In this document: positions 50,269-56,443 of the stretch, one piece after another | Layout of the letters: the number at the start of each line of letters is the position of its first letter | Position numbering within the stretch: position 1 is the first letter of the stretch | Assembly (NCBI GenBank): GCA_009838465.1 | Contig: VXRN01000005.1 | Coordinates: 1-56,443 of the forward strand | DNA: 56,443 nt | Reading direction: 5' to 3' | Origin: Dehalococcoidia bacterium | Lineage (GTDB): Bacteria; Chloroflexota; Dehalococcoidia; Lucifugimonadales; UBA1123 | Made by a program: the position numbers and the translations under genes | Notes under the pieces: model-generated | What the model saw: only the letters and a program-made list of their open reading frames with translations | Database searches by the model: none | Told to the model about the DNA's origin: nothing

Positions 50269-52779
50269 ATGATTCCTCCAACACACCAAGAACGCCCTCT
50301 CACACCGTACACTGTGCTCGATCTCACAGAAGGCGGTTTCAATTGGTGCGGTAAAGTTCTGGCTGACCTGGGGGCTGACGTCATCAAGGTCGAGCCGCCG
50401 GGCGGAAGCCCCAGCCGGAACATTGGGCCATTTGTGGACGGAATCGCGGGGCCCGACCTTTCACTCTTCTGGGCCTCGTACTGCGTCAACAAGCGCAGTA
50501 TTTCCCTGGACCTGGAGTCCGAGGTGGGTGTCTCAACCCTACGCTCCCTTGCCGCCGCCGCAGACATTTTTATCGAGTCCTCCAAGCCTGGTTACATGGC
50601 GAGCCTGGGTCTAGGCTATGAAGATCTGAGTCTGGACAACCCCTCACTGGTTTACACCTCGATTACGCCATTCGGTCAGACGGGACCGTACTCGCGGTTC
50701 ACTGCCTCCGATCTGGTCGCCTGGTCTATGGGGGGGATGCAGTACGTCGGCGGGAATGAGGACAGGCAGCCAGTGAGAATCAGCGCGCCCCAGGCTGAAC
50801 TTCATGCAGGGGCTCATGCCGCGGCGGGAACGATGGCCGCTTTCTGGCAGGGCCTGAAGACGGGCCGGGGTCAGCATGTTGACGTATCCATGCAGACGGC
50901 TGTGGTCTGGACGCTGATGAATGCAACACCGTTCCCACCGCTTCACAGGACGAATATGGAGCGGAATGGCGATTACCGGTCGCGGGGTAACATCACGGTC
51001 AGGCAAGTATTCAGGTGTCGCGATGGGCACCTGAGCGTACTCCAGGCTCCGCGCACTCTGAGAGGTCTGTCCCAGTGGATGGAAGAGGAGAGCGTAGCCC
51101 CCAATTGGCTGGCCGAGATTGATTGGGACGAGTGGAATCCCGCGGCCATCGCGGACGATGACCTCGGCGGAATAGAGCTATTCAACCGTGTACAGACTCA
51201 GATGGAGGAGTTCATCGCGTCCAAGACCAAGAACGAACTCTATCTAAGGGCGATTGACGACGGAATGCTTATCGCTCCCTGCCAGACCGTCAAGGACATA
51301 GCAGAGAGCATACAACTGGAAGCGCGGGGTTTCTGGCATGATTTGGAGTATGCAGGAGAAGAGCGATCTCTTACTCATCTCGGTCCGTTCATTCAAATGA
51401 GTGAGAGTCCTATCGAGATTGGCCTGCCGGCGCCGAGGATCGGCGAGCATAACGGCGAAATCTTGCGGCGAACCAAACAGGCCACGGCTCAGAGGCGACA
51501 GTCTGCACCGACATCGCGAAGTGCCTCAGTTGGAATGCCATTCGACGGAATCAGGATTCTGGACTTCACCTGGGTGGGCGTGGGGCCGATTACGATAAAG
51601 CACCTTGCCGATTTCGGCGCTGACGTGATACGTGTCGAGGCCGCCAGCAGACCCGACGTCCTGCGTTCCGCGCCTCCCTTCAAGGATGGCGAGCCTGGTG
51701 GACTCAACCGAAGCCAGTTTTCAGCCAACTACAACAGCAGCAAACGGGGCCTGGGTCTCAATCTGGCGCTTCCGGAGGGGAGGGAGCTCGTTCGGCATCT
51801 GATCAAAGAGTGGCAGCCCGATGTAATAGCGGAGAGCTTCACTCCGCGCGTCATGCGTGACTGGAAACTCGATTACACAAACATCAGAGAGTTAGTTCCC
51901 AACATCATATATTTTAGCACGTGCCAGCAGGGTCAGACCGGGCCGCATTCCAAGTACGCCGGATTCGGTCAGCTTGCCGGAGCGCTCGCCGGGTTCTACC
52001 ACATTACCGGCTGGCCGGACCGTGATCCGGCGGGACCGTATGGAGCGTACTCGGATTTCGTCAACCCACCCAATGCTGCCGCTGCGATAGTCGCAGCGCT
52101 CGAATACAGGCGGAGGGCAGGTAAGGGCCAGTACCTCGATCTTTCACAGTACGAGTGCGCGGCGCACTTTCTCGCGCCGGCGATCATGGACTACGTGACC
52201 AACGGCAAGGTTCTCAATAGGCGCGGAAACGAAGACGACAGTTTCTTCCCGAACGACGTATATAAGTGCAAGGACAAGGAACGGGGATACACTGGTATCG
52301 GGCCTTCGTGGATCGCGATAACCGTTACTAACCAAGACCAATGGACACGGCTGTGTGAGCTCATGGGCAGGACCGACATGGCTGCAGACGAGAGATTCGA
52401 GAACGCGGAATCCCGTCGAAGGCATTCATCCGAGATTGATGCGGCTATTGGCGCGTGGACAAAGGACCAAGACGCTCACGGGTTGATGGCTGGGTTGCAA
52501 GACTCAGGAGTTCCGGCCGGTGTGACACAGAGCCAGGCCGATCTCTGGGAAGACCCGCAATTGCAGCACAGGGGCTTCTTTCAGTGGCTGGACCATGCCG
52601 AATGCGGCCCGATGCCGTATGACGGGCTTACGTATCACCTTTCGGAGACGCCGGGAGCGCTCAGGATGCCCCAGGCGTTGATCGGTCAGCATAACGAAGA
52701 GATACTGAAGGAGATTCTCGGGTTTGACGATGATGTGATCTCCGAACTCGTTGTCGGCGGCGTTTTGGAGAGTTCTTGA
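50269..52779 (+). CDS. Double CaiB/BaiF family CoA-transferase
   Basis: 836 aa made of two complete class III CoA-transferase units. The first starts with YTVLDLTEGGFNWCGKVLAD + LGADVIKVEPP, the second (from about residue 425) with GIRILDFTWVGVGPITIKHL + ADFGADVIRVEA. Each has the later helical part (TGRGQHVDVSMQTA and AGKGQYLDLSQYE). Family enzymes move CoA between carboxylic acids as interlocked dimers, so a fused pair may form a pseudo-dimer. Substrates are unknown. ATG 50269 is chosen because homology starts there; ATG 50236 is possible. A CaiB/BaiF paralogue follows 21 nt downstream. Confidence 0.88.
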   Translation: MIPPTHQERPLTPYTVLDLTEGGFNWCGKVLADLGADVIKVEPPGGSPSRNIGPFVDGIAGPDLSLFWASYCVNKRSISLDLESEVGVSTLRSLAAAADIFIESSKPGYMASLGLGYEDLSLDNPSLVYTSITPFGQTGPYSRFTASDLVAWSMGGMQYVGGNEDRQPVRISAPQAELHAGAHAAAGTMAAFWQGLKTGRGQHVDVSMQTAVVWTLMNATPFPPLHRTNMERNGDYRSRGNITVRQVFRCRDGHLSVLQAPRTLRGLSQWMEEESVAPNWLAEIDWDEWNPAAIADDDLGGIELFNRVQTQMEEFIASKTKNELYLRAIDDGMLIAPCQTVKDIAESIQLEARGFWHDLEYAGEERSLTHLGPFIQMSESPIEIGLPAPRIGEHNGEILRRTKQATAQRRQSAPTSRSASVGMPFDGIRILDFTWVGVGPITIKHLADFGADVIRVEAASRPDVLRSAPPFKDGEPGGLNRSQFSANYNSSKRGLGLNLALPEGRELVRHLIKEWQPDVIAESFTPRVMRDWKLDYTNIRELVPNIIYFSTCQQGQTGPHSKYAGFGQLAGALAGFYHITGWPDRDPAGPYGAYSDFVNPPNAAAAIVAALEYRRRAGKGQYLDLSQYECAAHFLAPAIMDYVTNGKVLNRRGNEDDSFFPNDVYKCKDKERGYTGIGPSWIAITVTNQDQWTRLCELMGRTDMAADERFENAESRRRHSSEIDAAIGAWTKDQDAHGLMAGLQDSGVPAGVTQSQADLWEDPQLQHRGFFQWLDHAECGPMPYDGLTYHLSETPGALRMPQALIGQHNEEILKEILGFDDDVISELVVGGVLESS

Positions 52780-52800
52780 CAGTTCGGTTGGAGAAGTCTT

Positions 52801-53994
52801 ATGGCGATGGCGTTGCAGGGAATCAAGGTAGTTGATCTATCAAGAATGGCGCCGGGGCCGTTCTGCACGATGGTACTTGGTGATTTAGGAGCCGACGTGA
52901 TCCGGGTGGAGGAGCCGGGCGGGGGGAGAATGGCGCGGGAACGTTCGACTAATGCGGATGAAGCCCGGGCGAAGAGAAACGCGGCATTCAACGCGCTGAA
53001 CCGAAATAAACGCAGTATCGCGTTGAATCTCAAGGACGAGGCCGCGCGGAAGGTTCTGCGCCAACTGGTCAGGGACGCGGATGTATTCGTGGAGGGATTC
53101 AGGCCCGGCGTGGTATCTCGTCTTGGGTGCGATTACGAGACACTGAGGGATACAAATCCGCGCCTAGTGTACTGCTCGCTATCCGGTTACGGGCAGGACG
53201 GGCCGTACTCCGGGCTGGTTGGACACGACATCAACTACATCTCGGTAGGGGGCGCGCTCGGTGTAATTGGCGAGCGTGGGGGGGCTCCCGTTATCCCGTA
53301 CAACATAATCGCGGACTTTGCGGGCGGCGGACTGCACGCGGCGACGGCTGTCCTCGCGGCGATTATAGCGCGAGGTCATACTGGTAAGGGTCAGTATGTT
53401 GACGTCGCCATGTCAGACGGGGTGGCGTACATGATGGCGTCGGTGATGTCGGTGTACTTCTCCGACGGCGTCCTTGCCGCGCCGGGCGCGATGTCGCTCA
53501 ACGGCGCAGCTCCATACTACAACGTGTATGAGTGCCGGGACGGACGCTATCTGAGCGTCGGCTGCATCGAGCCGTGGTTCTGGGCGGCCTTATGCCACGC
53601 CTTGGGGCGCAGCGACCTGATTTCCATACAGTTCGATGAGAGCAAGGCGGAGTATATCAAGGGTGAACTACGGGATATATTCATCACGCGGGACAGGGAC
53701 GACTGGTGGAAGACACTGTCAAGGATAGACAATATCGCGGTGGCTAAGGTGTCGTCGCTGGATGAGGTAGCATCGGATCCACAGAATCTTTACCGCGAGA
53801 TGGTGATCGAGGCGGGGGAGGTGGACGGGCAGTCGGTGAGGCAGGTGGGAATCGGGCCAAAGCTGTCGGACACGCCTGGTTCGGTGAGGTTCACGGGCGC
53901 GACGACCGGGCAGCACACGGATGAGGTACTGGCGGAACTGGGCTATTCTGAAGGCGATATAGCCGGCTTGCGGGAGTCGAGGGCGGTTGCCTGA
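52801..53994 (+). CDS. CaiB/BaiF family CoA-transferase
   Basis: 397 aa, single-unit class III CoA-transferase: GIKVVDLSRMAPGPFCTMVL, DLGADVIRVEEPGGG, the GHDINYISVGGALG stretch expected to contain the catalytic Asp, and GKGQYVDVAMSDG. The GHDINY pattern also occurs in alpha-methylacyl-CoA racemases of this family, so racemase activity is an alternative. The operon with the double CaiB/BaiF gene suggests two CoA-acyl conversions in one pathway. Its last 52 nt overlap the antisense 3' end of the brnA-like antitoxin gene. Confidence 0.9.
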   Translation: MAMALQGIKVVDLSRMAPGPFCTMVLGDLGADVIRVEEPGGGRMARERSTNADEARAKRNAAFNALNRNKRSIALNLKDEAARKVLRQLVRDADVFVEGFRPGVVSRLGCDYETLRDTNPRLVYCSLSGYGQDGPYSGLVGHDINYISVGGALGVIGERGGAPVIPYNIIADFAGGGLHAATAVLAAIIARGHTGKGQYVDVAMSDGVAYMMASVMSVYFSDGVLAAPGAMSLNGAAPYYNVYECRDGRYLSVGCIEPWFWAALCHALGRSDLISIQFDESKAEYIKGELRDIFITRDRDDWWKTLSRIDNIAVAKVSSLDEVASDPQNLYREMVIEAGEVDGQSVRQVGIGPKLSDTPGSVRFTGATTGQHTDEVLAELGYSEGDIAGLRESRAVA

Positions 53995-54257
53995 GTCTCT
54001 TTCATACCCTTCGCAACCCATTCATGTATCAGGACGTCGGGGAATACACCGCGTTCATCGGCCATTTCGAAGAGCTTATCGAATACTTTAGATTCGAATG
54101 TGACTATTACGCCGTGGTTTATTTTTTGGGAAAACTTCACCTCTACGGGTTCGAGTTCGTCCAAATAGTCGGTAATGTCATGGGTATCCCAGAACTCCGC
54201 TACTTCTTCCCTACTCGCGGACTCATCTGGAATTCTGCTTCGACCTTGCTCATCCAT
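53943..54257 (-). CDS. brnA: BrnA-like antitoxin (CopG-type ribbon-helix-helix)
   Basis: 104 aa. The N-terminal SREEVAEFWDTHDITDYLDE is the usual CopG-antitoxin segment that binds the toxin, and the later VIVTFESKVFDKLFEMADER part is the ribbon-helix-helix DNA-binding domain. The complex normally represses its own promoter. ATG 54257 overlaps the toxin stop region by 8 nt. The 3' end runs antisense into the CaiB/BaiF gene for 52 nt. The open frame extends upstream to 54353 without homology. Confidence 0.85.
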   Translation of the reverse strand: MDEQGRSRIPDESASREEVAEFWDTHDITDYLDELEPVEVKFSQKINHGVIVTFESKVFDKLFEMADERGVFPDVLIHEWVAKGMKETQATALDSRKPAISPSE

Positions 54258-54546
54258 TCTGTTCACCTCGTTCCTCTCGATACCAACGGCGTTCTTTACG
54301 ACTAGCCGGACGAGCCGTAACGACATAGTACCTACCATCAACGCTGGGTTCAATTACAACCGCTAAAGTACGTCCGGTTTGGGTTAGACCAACGACCAAA
54401 AACCTGCCTCCGTAGCTATTCGAAGATATGAACCTGCTCTGGCAGACTTCTTCGACCTCGTTGAGCGTAATGAAGTGCCGCGCAATATGCCCGACGTTCG
54501 ACGGATCCCATATCAGAGATTTAACTGTGAGTTCGTATGGTAGCAC
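54250..54546 (-). CDS. brnT: BrnT-like ribonuclease toxin
   Basis: 98 aa. LIWDPSNVGHIARHFITLNE + VEEV and LVVGLTQTGRTLAVVIEP, with YYVVTARPASRKERRWY at the end, match the BrnT family of ribonuclease toxins. The toxin gene precedes the antitoxin, as in Brucella brnTA. The start is GTG 54546, 13 nt from the end of the dehydratase gene on the same strand, so it may also be read from that transcript. Confidence 0.88.
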   Translation of the reverse strand: MLPYELTVKSLIWDPSNVGHIARHFITLNEVEEVCQSRFISSNSYGGRFLVVGLTQTGRTLAVVIEPSVDGRYYVVTARPASRKERRWYREERGEQNG

Positions 54547-54559
54547 AGGGGGATTTTCG

Positions 54560-56260
54560 TTATAAACCTTCGGCTCTGAGGAAGTCGAAGTCGCAGCCGG
54601 TGTTGGCCTGGAGGACGTGCTGAGAGTACATGGAGGCGTAGCCGCGCTTGTGGATGGGTTTCTGGGGCGGGGATTCGTGGAGGCGGCGCTGGATTTCGCG
54701 GTCCTCGACCTTCAGGTCAAGGCGTCGCTGCGGGACGTTCAGGCTGATCCGGTCGCCGTTTCGGACGGCGGCGAGCGGCCCTCCGGCTGCTGACTCGGGC
54801 GTTACGTGGACGACGACGGTACCGAAGGCTGTGCCGCTCATTCGGGCATCGCTTAGACGCACCATGTCGCGGACGCCGGAGGCGAGTATCTTCTTGGGCA
54901 GGGGCAGGAAGCCCCATTCGGGCATACCGGGCGCGCCTATGGGGCCGCTGGATCGCATTACGAGAACATCGTCGGGGGTGACGTCGAGGTCGGGGTCGTC
55001 TATGCGGGCGAAAAGATCGTCGTGGTCCTCGAAGACTATGGCCCGGCCTTCGTGCGTCATCAGGGACTGGGAAGCGGCGGTGGGCTTGATAAGAGCACCT
55101 GTTGGGGCGAGCGAGCCGCCGAGCACCGCAAGGCCGCCTTCGGGGTCCATGGGTTCTTCCATGGAGCGGATTACGTCGGGGTTGTAGTTGATGGCGGGAG
55201 CGATGTTCTCGGCGAGGGTCTGTCCGGTGACGGTCATCTGGTCGTCGTGCAGGAGGGGCTGAATCTCCTTGAGCAGGGCGGCGAGTCCGCCGGCGTAGAA
55301 GAAGTCTTCCATGAGGTACTGGCCGGAGGGCTTGAGATTGAGGACGAAGGGAGTTGTCCTGGAGAGGTCGTCGAACAGGGAGCCGGGCAGGTCTATGCCG
55401 AGCCGTCCGGCTATGGCGGTGAGGTGAATGACTGCGTTGGTGGAACCTCCGAGCGCGTGCATAGTTCGGATGGCGTTCTCGAATGCCTCTTGGGTCATTA
55501 TGTGCGACGGGCGGATATCCTGTTCGACAAGGTTGACTATCTGACGGCCCGCGAGTTCGGAGATGCGATGGCGGCGGGAGTCAACGGCGGGAATGGCGGC
55601 GTTGCCCGGAAGGGCGATACCCATGGCCTCGGCCATGGAAGCCATCGTGGAGGCGGTGCCCATGACCATGCAGTGGCCCGGACTTCGGACGATGCAAGTC
55701 TGGAGTTCGGCCCAGTCGTCGCCGGTGATGTTGCCAGCCCGGAGTTCGACTTCGTAGCGGCGGCAGTCGGTGCATGAACCGAGTTCCTCGCCGCGCCAGT
55801 TTGCCTTGAGCTGGGGACCGCCGGTGACCATGATGGCGGGGATGTCCGCGCTGGCCGCGCCCATGAGAAGGGCGGGGGTAGTCTTGTCGCAGCCGCCGAG
55901 TAGGACGACGCCGTCAAGAGGATTGGCGCGCAGGGACTCCTCGACCTCCATACTCATTAGGTTTCTGAACAGCATCGTGGTGGGGCGCATATTGTACTCG
56001 CCGAGGGACATGACGGGGAACTCCATGGGGAAGCCACCCGCCTGCCAGACTCCACGCTTGACGGCCTCTGCCAGTTGGCGAAGGTGAGAGTTGCAGTGTG
56101 TGAGTTCGCTCCATGAGTTGCAGATGCCGATGATGGGGCGGTTTTCATATGCCTCAGGGCCGTAGCCCTGGGCCATGAACGCGGCCTTTCGGAGCCAGCC
56201 GTAGAGTTCGGGGGTGTCGAACCATTCGGTACTGCGGAGTCGAGGGGAGTCGGTTATCAT
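54560..56260 (-). CDS. IlvD/Edd family dehydratase (sugar-acid or dihydroxy-acid dehydratase)
   Basis: A 566-aa iron-sulfur dehydratase. RSTEWFDTPELYGWLRKAAF, IGICNSWSELTHCNSHL, GGFPMEFPVMSLGE, LLGGCDKTTPALLMGAASAD and SPGHCMVMGTASTM carry the Cys ligands and active-site residues. The sequence style (CNSWSELTHCN, RNLMSMEVEESLR) is nearer to arabinonate/xylonate-type dehydratases than to biosynthetic IlvD. ATG 56260 has AAGGA 7 nt upstream. It is followed by the brnTA-like pair on the same strand. Confidence 0.88.
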   Translation of the reverse strand: MITDSPRLRSTEWFDTPELYGWLRKAAFMAQGYGPEAYENRPIIGICNSWSELTHCNSHLRQLAEAVKRGVWQAGGFPMEFPVMSLGEYNMRPTTMLFRNLMSMEVEESLRANPLDGVVLLGGCDKTTPALLMGAASADIPAIMVTGGPQLKANWRGEELGSCTDCRRYEVELRAGNITGDDWAELQTCIVRSPGHCMVMGTASTMASMAEAMGIALPGNAAIPAVDSRRHRISELAGRQIVNLVEQDIRPSHIMTQEAFENAIRTMHALGGSTNAVIHLTAIAGRLGIDLPGSLFDDLSRTTPFVLNLKPSGQYLMEDFFYAGGLAALLKEIQPLLHDDQMTVTGQTLAENIAPAINYNPDVIRSMEEPMDPEGGLAVLGGSLAPTGALIKPTAASQSLMTHEGRAIVFEDHDDLFARIDDPDLDVTPDDVLVMRSSGPIGAPGMPEWGFLPLPKKILASGVRDMVRLSDARMSGTAFGTVVVHVTPESAAGGPLAAVRNGDRISLNVPQRRLDLKVEDREIQRRLHESPPQKPIHKRGYASMYSQHVLQANTGCDFDFLRAEGL

Positions 56261-56443
56261 TTTTTAGTCCTTAGTCTTCAGTTGTTAGTTCTTAGTTGGG
56301 GGCAGTCGTGTCCGAGTCTCAGGTGAACGATACTTCATAAATTCTGATTTATAAATCGACTGGAAAGTGCTGGGCGTTAACTGGGAGGGTCACAGGGTTG
56401 GGCTGGGACAGTTTTCATCCAGCGTTGCCCAGAGTTTTCCCAG
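56261..56443. other. Intergenic end of window
   Basis: Upstream region of the dehydratase gene. It holds degenerate TTAGT repeats (TTAGTCCTTAGTCTTCAGTT and TTAGTTCTTAGTT, 56265-56297), an AT-rich stretch ATTCTGATTTATAAAT near 56340, and at the far end CCCAG...CCCAG sequences. No gene is seen. Confidence 0.4.

Noticed and set aside
1..56443. Variant genetic code with TGA as an amino acid
   Set aside because: Many intact genes end in TGA (for example those ending at 11590 and 49871), and only one gene has an internal TGA.
1..56443. tRNA, rRNA, prophage or complete insertion sequence
   Set aside because: No cloverleaf, rRNA segment, integrase, transposase or phage structural gene could be recognised on either strand.

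Overview
This 56.4 kb chromosomal stretch (GC in the high fifties, standard code with many TGA stops, sigma-70-like promoters, frequent GTG/TTG starts with good Shine-Dalgarno sequences) looks like a free-living heterotrophic bacterium. The mix of CaiB/BaiF CoA-transferases, GMC flavoenzymes, RraA-type proteins, an acetamidase/formamidase, an IlvD/Edd sugar-acid dehydratase and many lone transporters resembles SAR202-like Dehalococcoidia (Chloroflexota). That placement is inference from gene content; no rRNA or tRNA gene is visible. I see no CRISPR array, prophage or complete insertion sequence.

Layout. 1-2000: a regulatory region (helically phased CACCTG array, promoter, aromatic-rich leader peptide, terminator/antiterminator) controlling a DAHP synthase. 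2000-10260 (minus strand): a lipoprotein with DUF3179 domains interrupted by one in-frame TGA at a Cys position, a secreted 5'-nucleotidase-like phosphoesterase, two tandem GMC oxidoreductases and a beta-hydroxyacid dehydrogenase. 10260-15500: a second copy of the CACCTG array, then a small protein, OsmC, RraA, cupin, a nitrile hydratase/thiocyanate hydrolase split into three subunits, and NhaA. 15500-24500: valS, an MFS carrier, an M14 peptidase divergent from a PIG-L deacetylase, and the primary-type sigma factor. 24700-30000: SDR, acetamidase/formamidase, a kinase-like protein, an SthA-like flavoprotein and a cytidylate-kinase-like protein. 30000-34700: a GAF histidine kinase with overlapping response regulator, EVE, TPR and SRPBCC proteins. 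34700-43000: gamma-glutamyltransferase, an NAD-kinase-like protein, HEAT protein, endonuclease III, threonine dehydratase, a MoxR-like ATPase and an unrecognised protein with an internal repeat. 43100-50200: an MBL-fold protein, glycerol kinase, cyclophilin-like protein, TenA, two MFS carriers and DgkA. 50200-56443: a double CaiB/BaiF protein, a second CaiB/BaiF protein, a BrnT/BrnA toxin-antitoxin pair and an IlvD/Edd dehydratase.

The most notable observations are: (i) a candidate attenuator for aromatic amino acid biosynthesis with a Tyr/Phe-rich 23-codon leader peptide and a 9-bp antiterminator that competes with a perfect terminator; (ii) a candidate selenoprotein in which TGA replaces the first Cys of the DUF3179 CxxC, followed at the right distance by a 17-nt SECIS-like hairpin; (iii) two copies of an approximately 11-bp phased CACCTG array; (iv) MITE-like elements that duplicated a CTAG which was probably the shared stop codon of convergent genes.
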